Positions 49,132-58,510 of a stretch of 64,000 bases of DNA are shown here, piece by piece. The DNA is from Paenirhizobium naphthalenivorans. GTDB lineage: Bacteria > Pseudomonadota > Alphaproteobacteria > Rhizobiales > Rhizobiaceae. Positions within the stretch are counted from its first letter, which is position 1. Every line of letters begins with the position of its first letter. The stretch covers positions 62,001 through 126,000 of the forward strand of contig NZ_BJZP01000010.1 of the NCBI RefSeq assembly GCF_007992095.1. The letters run 5' to 3'. Made by a program: the position numbers and the translations under genes. Under the pieces are notes generated by a model, which did not search any database, had not been told where the DNA came from, and saw only the letters and a program-made list of their open reading frames with translations.

Positions 49132-49782
49132 ATGCCCGACACCGGTGAAGCATCCAGGCACCTTCCCCGCCCCAACCGGGTGACGCCGTTCGGCGACCTC
49201 GAATCCACCGCGGCACGCGGCGCCCTGATGGGCAATCGCGGCGATCTGCACGGGCAAGACGGCACGATCCGCAGGCACCATCTCGGCAAGGCGTGGATCT
49301 GCTGCACGCTCACCGAGAAAAATGGCCGTCGCGCGATCTTCGACACCAAAGGCCACTATACGCCGCTGTTCTTCCACGACGAAACCGTCGCCTTCGCCGC
49401 CGGCCACCGCCCCTGCGCCGAATGCCGCCGCGCCGATTTCCTTCGCTTCAAGCGCTATTTCAATCGGGCGACCGGCCTATCGGAAGAGCACTTCGTCGCG
49501 GCCGGCGAAATCGATGCCCAGTTGCACCGGCAGCGGCTGGACGGCCGGGAAAAACGCCTCCATCGTGCACGCCTCGTCACCCTGCCGGATGGCGCCTTTT
49601 TCATCCTCGAAACCCGGCCGCAGACACCCTTTCTGCTGTGGCGGGGCAAGGCCCATCCATGGAGCCATGAAGGCTATGGCACGCCTGCCGCCTTGCCTGA
49701 AGACGGCGACGTGTCCGTCCTGACGCCGCCCTTGATCGTCGGTGTGCTGCGCGCCGGCTATCAGGTCGAGCCCCGTTTCTGA
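49132..49782 (+). CDS. Conserved hypothetical protein with Ada-zinc-domain-like Cys motif
   Basis: 216 aa from the ATG at 49132 (228 aa from the ATG at 49096; neither has a good Shine-Dalgarno). Conserved-looking elements are NRVTPFGDLE, GALMGNRGDLH, AWICCTL and FFHDETVAFAAGHRPCAECRRADFLRF. The last resembles the second half of the Ada metal-binding domain (FFDT...A.AAGYRPCKRC), with the CC of AWICC as possible first ligand pair. I recognise the family as widespread but know no function for it. It is monocistronic and converges with pntB. Confidence 0.65.
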   Translation: MPDTGEASRHLPRPNRVTPFGDLESTAARGALMGNRGDLHGQDGTIRRHHLGKAWICCTLTEKNGRRAIFDTKGHYTPLFFHDETVAFAAGHRPCAECRRADFLRFKRYFNRATGLSEEHFVAAGEIDAQLHRQRLDGREKRLHRARLVTLPDGAFFILETRPQTPFLLWRGKAHPWSHEGYGTPAALPEDGDVSVLTPPLIVGVLRAGYQVEPRF

Positions 49783-49854
49783 TCCCGCAAGAGCCGGTTC
49801 ATCATGCCATGGCGACACGGCAGGGACCTCACCCTCGAGATCCAATGCGCTTGC

Positions 49855-49896
49855 CAACAAGAAGGCCGGACGTCTCCGCCCGGCCTTCGTTGTTTT
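49855..49896. terminator. Bidirectional terminator between the hypothetical gene and pntB
   Basis: GAAGGCCGG (49861-49869) pairs with CCGGCCTTC (49880-49888), and AACAA outside it pairs with TTGTT after one bulged G. A TTTT run follows on the plus strand. Placed between convergent genes, it likely serves both. Confidence 0.75.
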
Positions 49897-49922
49897 ATAT
49901 GCGGTTTTAAGTGCGGCCGCGC

Positions 49923-51368
49923 TTACTTGACCATCGGCAGCAGTTCGGAGACAGACTTCTTGGCGTCGCCGTAGAACATCCGCGTATTCTCCTTGTAGAA
50001 CAGAGGGTTCTCGATGCCGGAATAGCCGGTGCCCTGGCCGCGCTTGGAGACGAAGACCTGCTTGGCCTTCCACACTTCGAGCACCGGCATGCCGGCGATC
50101 GGCGAGTTCGGGTCTTCCTGAGCCGCCGGATTGACGATGTCGTTCGAGCCGATGACGATGACGACGTCCGTCGCGGGAAAATCCTCGTTGATCTCGTCCA
50201 TCTCCAGCACGATGTCGTACGGCACCTTTGCTTCCGCCAAAAGCACGTTCATATGGCCCGGCAGACGTCCGGCCACCGGATGGATGGCAAAGCGCACGGT
50301 CTTTCCGGAGGCACGCAGCTTGCGGGTCAGTTCGGAAACCGCCTGCTGCGCCTGCGCCACCGCCATGCCGTAACCCGGCACGATGATCACCGAATCGGCC
50401 TCGTTCAAAGCCGCCGCCACGCTTTCGGCATCGATGGCGATCTGCTCGCCCTCGATCTCCATGGCCGGACCCGTCGTGCCGCCGAAACCGCCGAGGATGA
50501 CCGAGATGAAGGAGCGATTCATCGCCTTGCACATGATGTAGGAGAGGATCGCGCCCGAGGAGCCGACCAGCGCGCCGGTGACGATCAGCAGATCGTTGCC
50601 AAGCGTAAAGCCGATCGCCGCCGCCGCCCAGCCGGAATAGCTGTTGAGCATGGAAACCACGACCGGCATGTCGGCGCCGCCGATGCCCATGATCAGGTGG
50701 TAGCCGATGAAGAAGGCGAGCAGCGTCATCAAGATCAGCGCCCAGACACCGGCCCCGTTGAAATAGAGCACCAGCAGGATCAGCGAGGCGATGGCTGCGG
50801 TGGCGTTGAGCATGTGCCCGCCCGGCAGCTTCTTGGCCTTGCCGTCAACCTTGCCGGCCAGCTTGCCGAAGGCGACGACCGAACCGGTGAAGGTAACGGC
50901 ACCGATGAACACGCCGAGGAAGACCTCGACCTTGAGGATCGCCACCAGCGCGCCGGTCGGGTCGGCCAGCTTGTGCGCCAGAACACCGGCAAAACCGGTC
51001 AACGCATGGCGGGCCGCCTCGTCCATGCCGGCAACGCGGCCGAGATCAAGCTCGGCATTATAGCCGATGAACACGGCAGCCAGACCGACGAACGAGTGGA
51101 GTGCGGCAACAAGCTGCGGCATTTCCGTCATCTGCACGCGGGAAGCCACGTAATAGCCCATGACAGAGCCACCGGCGATCATCACCAGAATGATGAGCCA
51201 ATTGCCGACGCCGGGTCCGAAGACCGTGGCGAAAACGGCAAGCGCCATGCCGGCAATGCCGTACCAGACGGCGCGCTTGGCACTTTCCTGACCGGAAAGC
51301 CCGCCGAGCGAGAGGATGAAAAGAACGGCCGCAGCGATATAGGCGGCGGAAACGATACCTATCGTCAT
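49923..51368 (-). CDS. pntB: NAD(P) transhydrogenase subunit beta
   Basis: 481 aa. About nine N-terminal transmembrane helices (domain II) are followed by the soluble NADP(H)-binding domain III, recognisable from [42 protein letters not shown] and [35 protein letters not shown]. With PntA it couples proton entry to NADPH formation at the inner membrane. It is 17 bp downstream of pntA. Confidence 0.96.
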   Translation of the reverse strand: MTIGIVSAAYIAAAVLFILSLGGLSGQESAKRAVWYGIAGMALAVFATVFGPGVGNWLIILVMIAGGSVMGYYVASRVQMTEMPQLVAALHSFVGLAAVFIGYNAELDLGRVAGMDEAARHALTGFAGVLAHKLADPTGALVAILKVEVFLGVFIGAVTFTGSVVAFGKLAGKVDGKAKKLPGGHMLNATAAIASLILLVLYFNGAGVWALILMTLLAFFIGYHLIMGIGGADMPVVVSMLNSYSGWAAAAIGFTLGNDLLIVTGALVGSSGAILSYIMCKAMNRSFISVILGGFGGTTGPAMEIEGEQIAIDAESVAAALNEADSVIIVPGYGMAVAQAQQAVSELTRKLRASGKTVRFAIHPVAGRLPGHMNVLLAEAKVPYDIVLEMDEINEDFPATDVVIVIGSNDIVNPAAQEDPNSPIAGMPVLEVWKAKQVFVSKRGQGTGYSGIENPLFYKENTRMFYGDAKKSVSELLPMVK

Positions 51369-51385
51369 GACTTACCCCTCCCCGA

Positions 51386-52963
51386 TCAGGATTTCTGGAA
51401 CATGGCGAGCATGCGCCGGGTGACAAGGAAGCCGCCGACGATGTTGATCGTGGCGATCAGCACTGAGAGCGCCGCGAGAATCACCACCAGCCAGTTGCCC
51501 GAGCCGATCTGCAACAACGCGCCGAGAATGACGATGCCGGAAATGGCGTTCGTCACCGCCATCAGCGGCGTGTGCAGCGAATGGGACACATTCCAGATCA
51601 CCGAGAAGCCGATGAAGCAGGCGAGCACGAAGACGATGAAATGGCTCATGAACTCCGCCGGAGCATAGGCCCCGACCAGCGCCATGAGCAGACCGCCGAT
51701 GACCAGCAGGCCGACCTGGCTGCGGGTCTGCGCCTTGAAGGCGGCAATCTCCTTGGCCCGTTTCTCCTCCGGCGTCGGCTCCTTGACCTTCTCCTTCGGC
51801 TTGGCCGCGGCGATCGCCTTGATCTTCGGCGGCGGCGGGGGATAAGTGATTTCGCCGTCCTTGGTCACGGTTGCGCCACGGATGACATCGTCTTCCATAT
51901 TCTGGACGACCTGGCCATCCTTGCCCGGCGTCAGGTCCGTCATCATATGGCGGATATTGGTCGAATAGAGCGTTGAGGCCTGGGCGGCCATACGGCTCGG
52001 GAAGTCCGTGTAACCGATGACGGTAACGCCGTTTTCCGAAACGATCTTCTGGTCGGGAACGGTCAGGTCGCAATTGCCGCCCCGTTCGGCCGCCAGGTCG
52101 ACGACGACCGAACCCGGCTTCATCGCGGCAACCATGTCGGCGAGCCAGAGCTTCGGCGCATCGCGACCCGGAATGAGGGCCGTGGTGATGACGATGTCGA
52201 TATCAGGCGCCAGCTCGCGGAACTTGGCGAGCTGCTTCTCGCGGAATTCCGGAGACGACGGTGCGGCATAACCGCCGGTCGCCGCGCCGTCCTGGGTCGC
52301 CTCGAAATCGAGATAGACGAATTCTGCCCCCATGGATTCGATCTGCTCAGCCACTTCCGGGCGAACGTCGAAGGCATAGGTGATGGCGCCGAGCGAAGTC
52401 GCCGTGCCGATCGCGGCAAGACCGGCGACACCGGCGCCAATCACCAGTACCTTGGCCGGCGGCACCTTGCCGGCGGCCGTCACCTGGCCGGTGAAGAAGC
52501 GGCCAAAGTTGTTGCCGGCCTCGATCACCGCACGATAGCCGGCGATATTGGCCATCGAGGAGAGCGCGTCCATCTTCTGGGCGCGCGAAATACGCGGCAC
52601 CATGTCCATGGCGATGACGCTGGCACCCTTCTCTTTGCAGAGCTCCAGCAACTCCTTGTTCTGCGCCGGGTAGAAGAAGGAAATGAGCGTCTTGCCGGGA
52701 CCGAGCCGCTCCACTTCCGCCGTTTCCGGCGGACGCACCTTGGCGATCACGTCGACACCGGCATAGAGCGCCTCCGCCCCGTCGACCACCGTCACACCGG
52801 CGGCGCGATAGGCCTCGTCGGAAAAGCCCGCAGCCTTGCCGGCGCCGGCCTCGATGACGCATTCATAACCCAGCTTCTGCAGCTGAACCGCGCTGTCGGG
52901 AGTCATGGCAACGCGTGCCTCGCCCCCGAACAACTCCCGTGGTGAACCGATCTTCACTCCCAT
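51386..52963 (-). CDS. pntA: NAD(P) transhydrogenase subunit alpha (single-chain)
   Basis: 525 aa. The NAD(H)-binding domain I (about residues 1-375; e.g. LFGGEARVAMTPDSAVQLQKLGYE and VLVIGAGVAGLAAIGTATSLGA) is joined through a charged linker rich in K, E and P (about 378-405) to four C-terminal membrane helices. Many alphaproteobacteria split these parts into PntAA and PntAB; here they are one protein, as in E. coli (510 aa). It transfers hydride from NADH to the NADP domain of PntB. Confidence 0.95.
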   Translation of the reverse strand: MGVKIGSPRELFGGEARVAMTPDSAVQLQKLGYECVIEAGAGKAAGFSDEAYRAAGVTVVDGAEALYAGVDVIAKVRPPETAEVERLGPGKTLISFFYPAQNKELLELCKEKGASVIAMDMVPRISRAQKMDALSSMANIAGYRAVIEAGNNFGRFFTGQVTAAGKVPPAKVLVIGAGVAGLAAIGTATSLGAITYAFDVRPEVAEQIESMGAEFVYLDFEATQDGAATGGYAAPSSPEFREKQLAKFRELAPDIDIVITTALIPGRDAPKLWLADMVAAMKPGSVVVDLAAERGGNCDLTVPDQKIVSENGVTVIGYTDFPSRMAAQASTLYSTNIRHMMTDLTPGKDGQVVQNMEDDVIRGATVTKDGEITYPPPPPKIKAIAAAKPKEKVKEPTPEEKRAKEIAAFKAQTRSQVGLLVIGGLLMALVGAYAPAEFMSHFIVFVLACFIGFSVIWNVSHSLHTPLMAVTNAISGIVILGALLQIGSGNWLVVILAALSVLIATINIVGGFLVTRRMLAMFQKS

Positions 52964-53209
52964 CTCCCATCTCGCTTAGGCTAAAGTCCAACAATTGCGG
53001 CGTGAAAACGAGCAGAATGCGACGTCGCTGTCCAGCCCACTTTCCCCCTGATGTACGGGTTTCGCGCGGAACATACAGCTACGTCAACGATTTATTGACA
53101 ACTGTCGCGATCTGCCGCGCTTGATCCGTCGGCTTATCTCATGCCTCGCATGGAACAAATCCGCCGGGCCGCGGTTGAATGGTCGGATATCAAGAAAATG
53201 GAGTAGACC

Positions 53210-53374
53210 ATGCTGCAATGGATCCTGATCTTTCTGGCGATCGCCGCCGTCGCCAGCCTGCTGGGTTTCCGCGGGGTCGCCGGCGCGTCAGCGGGAATCG
53301 CCAAAGTTCTGATCTTCGTCGTGCTGGTCATCTTCATCATCGCGCTTTTCGCCGGCTTCATCGTCGTCGCCTGA
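53210..53374 (+). CDS. Small DUF1328 (UPF0391) membrane protein
   Basis: 54 aa, encoded between pntA and the iol region, too short for most gene lists. The protein begins MLQWILIFLAIAAVAS, contains the conserved LGFRGVAGASAGIAK, and ends with a second hydrophobic helix (IFVVLVIFIIALFAGFIVV). Two-helix DUF1328 proteins of 50-60 aa are widespread in proteobacteria with unknown function. A weak GGAG (AAATGGAGTAGACC) precedes the ATG. It is monocistronic. Confidence 0.85.
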   Translation: MLQWILIFLAIAAVASLLGFRGVAGASAGIAKVLIFVVLVIFIIALFAGFIVVA

Positions 53375-53567
53375 CCGCGCAAGTCCTGGCACACCGACGC
53401 CATCGCCACGCCGGGAAGCTAGGTCGTTGCCAAAGACCGACGCAAATGCGGGACCGTTGTGCCGAGTACGAGTGCACTTTGGCCGCGCTCAAGGAAGGCA
53501 GAACCTTCGACGTTCATAAGAGTGCCCCCATGCGGCGGTCAATCCGCCACAGGGCAAAGGGTGGCGA

Positions 53568-54683
53568 TCAGCCGACCGTCACCCAGCGCTGTTCGGCAAA
53601 GGACTGCGCCATCGCGTGGACACTGCGCTCGATGCGCAGGCCGTCGTCGAAACCGATCACATGCGCCTTGTCACCGCCGATCGCGGCAATCAACTCGCGG
53701 CATTCGATGACCTTCAGGTCGTTGAAGCCGAGACCGTGGCCGGGCGCGGGGATGAAACGGTCGTAGGGCTTGTGGTGGGGTGCAGCCAGAATGGTGCGGA
53801 AGCCCTGCTCTTCCGGTCGACCGGACGCCTGATAGAGCTGGAACTCGTTCATGCGCTCCTGGTCGAACAGGATGGAGCCGGCCGAGCCGAAGATCTGCAC
53901 CGCGATGCGCCCCTTGCGGCCCCAGGCCGAACGATTGGCCATCAGCGCCGCGGAAATGCCGCCCTCGAGGCGCAGAAGCACGCTGGCGATGTCGTGATTC
54001 TCGACCGTCCGGCTTCCGCCCTCGGTCAGCGGCCGTGTCTCATAGGGTTTCACCATGTCTGTCACCACCACCTCGACATGGCCGAACAGCGTGAACAGCA
54101 GCGAGAGTGGATGGACGGCGAAATCATCGAGCGCGCCATAGCCGGACGAGGCTTCGCTCTTCCAATAAAAGGGCTGGGCCGGGTCGGCCATGAAATCCTC
54201 GTCCATCTCGACGCGGACATGGTTGACCGCACCGATCGCGCCCTCGTCGATCAGCCGGCGGATATGGCGGATCATCGGGTTCTGAATGTAGTTGTAGCCC
54301 ATGACCGCGACCTTGCCCGACCGGGCGGCGGCGTCGCGCATGCGGGTCGCATCCGCCAGCGCCGGCGCCATCGGCTTTTCGCACCAGACATGCTTGCCGG
54401 CTTCGAGGGCTGCGATCGCCATTTCGGCATGGAAGGCGTTAGGCGTCGTCACCGAGATCACGTCGATCGACGGGTCGGACAACAGGTCGCGCCAGTCGCC
54501 GGTCGACTTGGCAAAGCCGAGCTCTGTCGCCTTCTTGGCGGCAAGCTCGGCATTGACCTCGGCGAGCGTTACCAGACGCGGCCGATCGACGTCGCCGAAA
54601 ATGCTTGAAACATTGTTCCACGCCAGCGCGTGGCACTTGCCCATATAGCCCGTGCCGATGAGCCCGATGCCGAGACCCGCCAT
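53568..54683 (-). CDS. Gfo/Idh/MocA-family oxidoreductase of the inositol operon
   Basis: 371 aa from the ATG at 54683. The N-terminal Rossmann motif is GIGLIGTGYMGKCHA, the family EKP motif is in VWCEKPMAPALAD, and a long C-terminal beta-sheet domain follows. As last gene of the iolCDEB-type operon it probably oxidises an inositol stereoisomer such as scyllo-inositol, in line with the IolY-type dehydrogenase known next to iolCDEB in S. meliloti. The myo-inositol enzyme is encoded separately at 61585. Confidence 0.85.
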   Translation of the reverse strand: MAGLGIGLIGTGYMGKCHALAWNNVSSIFGDVDRPRLVTLAEVNAELAAKKATELGFAKSTGDWRDLLSDPSIDVISVTTPNAFHAEMAIAALEAGKHVWCEKPMAPALADATRMRDAAARSGKVAVMGYNYIQNPMIRHIRRLIDEGAIGAVNHVRVEMDEDFMADPAQPFYWKSEASSGYGALDDFAVHPLSLLFTLFGHVEVVVTDMVKPYETRPLTEGGSRTVENHDIASVLLRLEGGISAALMANRSAWGRKGRIAVQIFGSAGSILFDQERMNEFQLYQASGRPEEQGFRTILAAPHHKPYDRFIPAPGHGLGFNDLKVIECRELIAAIGGDKAHVIGFDDGLRIERSVHAMAQSFAEQRWVTVG

Positions 54684-54725
54684 GTCTTCCTCCCAGAAGT
54701 CGATAGGTGAAATGTCGATCAACGC

Positions 54726-55535
54726 TTACGGATTGTCGCGTTTGAAAATCCACTCGTGATCGGGATGGTTCTGGAACCGCCACTTGCGCAAGGGGCCGGC
54801 CATGACGTTCAAGTAATACATCTCATAGCCATAGGGCGCGCCGCAGGGGTGGTGCCCCTTCGGCACCAGCACCACGTCGCCGTCGTTCACCGCCATGGTC
54901 TCGTCGAGCGAGCCGTCCTCGGTGAAAACGCGCTGGAAGCCGAAACCCTGGGCCGGATTGAGGCGGTGGTAATAGCTCTCCTCGAGATAGGTCATCTCGG
55001 GAAACCTGTCCTCGTCGTGGCGGTGCGGCGGATAGGACGACCAGTTGCCCGACGGCGTGAACACTTCCGTCACCAGAAGCGCGTCAGCGACGTCGCGCTC
55101 CTCCATGGCGATCGGATGAATGTAGCGGGTGTTGGCGCCCTTGCCGCGTTCGACCAGCGAGATGCCGGTCGGTCCGATCACCAGCGCCTCGCGGCCGGGC
55201 ATAGCCGGTGCCGTACAGACAGCAAGCGTGCAGTCGGTGGTGGCGGTCGCCGACCAGTCGGCACCGGCCGGCACGTAGACGCAATGCGGCGGAGTGCGCT
55301 CGAAGACGCTCATCCGGTCGCCAAGTTCGCCGAAATCCTTGCCGGCGCCTGAAATCTTGGCCTTGCCCTCGACCAGAACGAGGATGACCTCAGTCTCGCC
55401 GGTCGGCTCGGCGGCTTTTTCACCGGCTTTCAGCCGATAGAGGCCGAAGCCAACATAACCCCAGCCGGCATCCGCCGGCGTGATGTCATGCACCTTGCCG
55501 GAAGAACCCTTCGGCTTGCGCAACAGATTGGTCAT
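54726..55535 (-). CDS. iolB: 5-deoxy-glucuronate isomerase
   Basis: 269 aa cupin-type protein. The conserved iron-binding region YPPHRHDEDRFPEMTYLEESYYHRLNP and the later HHPCGAPYGYEMYYLNVMAG are diagnostic of IolB. It converts 5-deoxy-D-glucuronate to 5-dehydro-2-deoxy-D-gluconate, the step after IolD. The start overlaps the preceding small gene by 4 bp (ATGA). Confidence 0.94.
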   Translation of the reverse strand: MTNLLRKPKGSSGKVHDITPADAGWGYVGFGLYRLKAGEKAAEPTGETEVILVLVEGKAKISGAGKDFGELGDRMSVFERTPPHCVYVPAGADWSATATTDCTLAVCTAPAMPGREALVIGPTGISLVERGKGANTRYIHPIAMEERDVADALLVTEVFTPSGNWSSYPPHRHDEDRFPEMTYLEESYYHRLNPAQGFGFQRVFTEDGSLDETMAVNDGDVVLVPKGHHPCGAPYGYEMYYLNVMAGPLRKWRFQNHPDHEWIFKRDNP

Positions 55536-55774
55536 CCCTCGTCTCCCTTGTCGTCCCTGGTCGCCTCGTCCACCGCAGGCGTCGTATCCGGCGCCGGCTT
55601 GGCCGCCAGAAACAGCTCGTAGCCCGCGTAGGCCGCCGCTCCGAAGAAGACGATGGCCCAGCCCGCCTCACCGTTCCAAAGTTCGACGAAGGCCCAGGCC
55701 GCCGGTGCGACGACGGTCAAGATACGGCGCCAAAGCGGCTTGAAGAACGGATGCTGCGGGTCGAGAAATTTCAC
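55532..55774 (-). CDS. Small two-helix membrane protein within the iol operon
   Basis: 80 aa, starting at a GTG (55774) preceded by AAGGAGACAGC. The GTG overlaps the iolE stop (GTGA) and its own stop overlaps the iolB start (ATGA), so it is translationally embedded between two iol genes. It begins [19 protein letters not shown] and has two hydrophobic segments (about 18-33 and 37-53) followed by a charged tail rich in D, E, T and K. The first part resembles short proteins annotated as hypothetical in rhizobial iol clusters. Function unknown; perhaps a membrane anchor or transporter accessory. Confidence 0.8.
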   Translation of the reverse strand: MKFLDPQHPFFKPLWRRILTVVAPAAWAFVELWNGEAGWAIVFFGAAAYAGYELFLAAKPAPDTTPAVDEATRDDKGDEG

Positions 55775-56676
55775 GCTGTCTCCTTGTCCAGCCCGGCCTC
55801 CCGGGCCATGGCCTTCAGCGATTTCAAACCAAGGTTCTGGTATTCGAAGGGATTGCGGACATCGGGGTCCTGCTCGGCTTCGATGACCAGCCAACCTTGG
55901 TAACCATGCTCGGCCGCGATCCGCAAGACCGGCACGAAGTCGACGCCGCCTTCGCTGTCGCCCGGCACGGTGAACACGCCGCGGCGCACGCCTTCGAGGA
56001 AGGAGAGATTTTCGTCGCGCACCTGCCGGGCAATCACCGGGCGAATGTTCTTGGCGTGGATATGCCCGACGCGGCTCATGTGGTTCTTCGCAACGCGCTC
56101 CGGATTGCCGCCGCCGAACAGGCAATGGCCGGTGTCGAGCAGGAGCTTCGCATGCGGACCGGTATGGGCCATCAGCTTGTCGATCTCTTCCTCGCTCTCG
56201 ACGATGGTGCCCATGTGATGGTGATAGACCAGCGAAATGCCCTGGGTGGCGGCATATTCGGCCAGCGTCTCAACGCCTGCGCCGAACTTTGCCCAGTCGG
56301 CATCGGCAAGTTTCGGACGGTCGTTGACCGCCATCGCATCATTGCCGTGGATGGCATTCGACGTCTCGCAAACGATGATGACCTTCGAACCCATGGCCTT
56401 CAGCAGATCAAGCGCCGGCTGCATCGCTTGTCTCTCGTCCTCGACCGACTGGGTGAGCAGGTTCAGCGAATGCCAGCCCGACACATAGCGCAGGCCGCGC
56501 GGCTCGAGCACGGCCTTGAGGCCGGCCGGATCCTGCGGAAACTTGTGGCCTTTTTCGATGCCGTCGAAGCCGATCTTCGCCGTCTCATCGAGGCATTGCT
56601 CAAGACTGATATGGGCGCCGAGCGTGTGATCGTCATCGTTCGACCAGGCAATCGGATTGGTACCGTAGAAGATCAT
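55771..56676 (-). CDS. iolE: Inosose dehydratase (2-keto-myo-inositol dehydratase)
   Basis: 301 aa TIM-barrel protein of the sugar-isomerase/AP-endonuclease-2 family. The start [16 protein letters not shown] and the metal-ligand stretches [38 protein letters not shown] and [11 protein letters not shown] are as in IolE. It dehydrates 2-keto-myo-inositol to 3D-trihydroxycyclohexane-1,2-dione, the substrate of IolD. Two bases separate it from the iolD stop. Confidence 0.94.
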   Translation of the reverse strand: MIFYGTNPIAWSNDDDHTLGAHISLEQCLDETAKIGFDGIEKGHKFPQDPAGLKAVLEPRGLRYVSGWHSLNLLTQSVEDERQAMQPALDLLKAMGSKVIIVCETSNAIHGNDAMAVNDRPKLADADWAKFGAGVETLAEYAATQGISLVYHHHMGTIVESEEEIDKLMAHTGPHAKLLLDTGHCLFGGGNPERVAKNHMSRVGHIHAKNIRPVIARQVRDENLSFLEGVRRGVFTVPGDSEGGVDFVPVLRIAAEHGYQGWLVIEAEQDPDVRNPFEYQNLGLKSLKAMAREAGLDKETA

Positions 56677-56678
56677 GC

Positions 56679-58499
56679 TTAGCGTCTTTCCTTCAGAGCC
56701 GCCTCATAGCGGGCACGGGCTTCAGTGACTTGCGCGCGGGGCGAAACCTCCGGAACGGCGACGTCCCAGAAATACCCGCCGGCGTCCGGCGTCGGATAGG
56801 GGTCGGTATCGATGACGATGACTGTGGTGACCGTCGCTTCACGGGCGGCGGCAAGCGCCTCTTCCAGTTCCGCGATCGAGGCGACCTTGCGGGCGCTCGC
56901 CCCCATGGAGGCGGCATGGGCGGCAAAGTCGATGGAGATGGGGTTCACGTTGGTGTGGGCATAGAGATTGTTGAACTCGGCCCCGCCGGTTCCCATCTGC
57001 AACCGGTTGATACAGCCATAGCCACGGTTGTCGGTGATCACCAGGGTGATCTTGACGCCCATAGCGACAGAGGTCGCCAGCTCCGAATTCATCATCATGT
57101 AAGAGCCGTCGCCGACCATGACGATGACGTCGCGGTCGGGTTCGGCCATCTTGACACCAAGACCGCCGGCCACCTCATACCCCATGCAGGAGAAGCCGTA
57201 TTCCATGTGATAGGAGAGCGGCAACTTGGCCTTCCACAGCTGATGCAACTCGCCGGGCATGGTGCCTGCGGCGCACATGACGACGGTATTGTCGCGCGAC
57301 TGACGCTGCACGGCGCCGATCACCTGCATGTCGGTGGGAAGTGCATTGCCGTCCATGGGCGGTGCCGTCACGGCATCGGCCTTGGCGAACCAGCCGGCCT
57401 TGATGCCGGAATCCGGCGACGTGAAGCGATGATCGCCAAGCGCTTCTGACAGTCTCTCCAACCCGATGCGCGCGTCCGCCGTCAGCGGAATGGCGTCATG
57501 CTTGGCGCTGTCATAGGCCTGCACATTAAGGGCCAGGATACGCCGATCCGGGTTCTTGAACAGCGCCCAGGAACCGGTGGTGAAATCCTGGAAGCGCGTT
57601 CCGACGCCGAACACCAGATCGGCCTTCTCGGTGATGGTGTTGGCGCAATCGGCACCGGTCACGCCGACCGGGCCGAAGTTCTGTTCATGATCCCAGGCGA
57701 GCGCCGACTTACCCGCCTGGGTCTCGACGACCGGAATGCCGTGCTTTTCAACAAAGCCCTTCAGCGTCTCGGTCGCACCGGAAAAATGCACGCCGCCGCC
57801 GGCGACGATGACCGGGTTTTTCGCCGCCTTCAACGCCGCAACCGCCGCCTCGAATTCCTGCGCGTCGGGCTCCGGCCGGCGCTGGCGCCAAACCTTTGGC
57901 TCAAAGAAGCTCTCGGGATAATCGTAAGCCTCGGCTTGCACATCCTGGCAGAAAGACAGCGTCACCGGCCCGCAATCGGCAGGATCGGTCATGGTGCGCA
58001 TGGCGCGCGGCAGCGCTGTCAAAAGCTGCTCGGGGCGCATGATACGGTCGAAATAGCGAGAAACAGGCTTGAAGCAGTCGTTGACGGTCATCGTGCCGTC
58101 GCCGAAGTCTTCCAACTGCTGAAGGACCGGATCGGGGCCGCGATTGGCGAAGACATCGCCCGGCACGAACAGCACTGGCAGGCGGTTCACATGGGCAAGC
58201 GCTGCCGCCGTCACCATATTGGCCGCGCCCGGACCGATTGATGACGTCACCGCCATGGCACGGCGCCGGCGCAACTGTTTCGTATAGGCGATCGCGGCAT
58301 GCGCCATCGACTGTTCGTTCTGGCCGCGCAAAGTCTGCAACCGATCCCGGACGCCGTGAAGCGCCTCGCCGATACCGGCGACATTGCCGTGGCCAAAAAT
58401 CGCCCAGACACCGGCGATATAGGGAACGCCATCCTCGTTCATCTGATTGGCGAGGTAGCGCATCATGGCCTGCGCCGCCGTCAGTCTCACCGTCTTCAT
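56679..58499 (-). CDS. iolD: 3D-(3,5/4)-trihydroxycyclohexane-1,2-dione acylhydrolase
   Basis: 606 aa from the ATG at 58499 with AGGGAGAAAAGGC upstream. A thiamine-diphosphate enzyme: N-terminal PYR domain ([19 protein letters not shown]), central domain, and C-terminal PP domain with the metal/ThDP motif [30 protein letters not shown]. It opens the cyclohexane ring to 5-deoxy-glucuronate. The start is 11 bp from the iolC stop. Confidence 0.95.
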   Translation of the reverse strand: MKTVRLTAAQAMMRYLANQMNEDGVPYIAGVWAIFGHGNVAGIGEALHGVRDRLQTLRGQNEQSMAHAAIAYTKQLRRRRAMAVTSSIGPGAANMVTAAALAHVNRLPVLFVPGDVFANRGPDPVLQQLEDFGDGTMTVNDCFKPVSRYFDRIMRPEQLLTALPRAMRTMTDPADCGPVTLSFCQDVQAEAYDYPESFFEPKVWRQRRPEPDAQEFEAAVAALKAAKNPVIVAGGGVHFSGATETLKGFVEKHGIPVVETQAGKSALAWDHEQNFGPVGVTGADCANTITEKADLVFGVGTRFQDFTTGSWALFKNPDRRILALNVQAYDSAKHDAIPLTADARIGLERLSEALGDHRFTSPDSGIKAGWFAKADAVTAPPMDGNALPTDMQVIGAVQRQSRDNTVVMCAAGTMPGELHQLWKAKLPLSYHMEYGFSCMGYEVAGGLGVKMAEPDRDVIVMVGDGSYMMMNSELATSVAMGVKITLVITDNRGYGCINRLQMGTGGAEFNNLYAHTNVNPISIDFAAHAASMGASARKVASIAELEEALAAAREATVTTVIVIDTDPYPTPDAGGYFWDVAVPEVSPRAQVTEARARYEAALKERR

Positions 58500-58510
58500 G
58501 CCTTTTCTCC

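Noticed and set aside
49911..51668. Open frame of 585 codons on the plus strand over pntB and the end of pntA
   Set aside because: It is antisense to pntB and the 3' end of pntA and runs through a gene boundary; its His/Asp/Arg-rich low-complexity content is typical of shadow frames in high-GC DNA.
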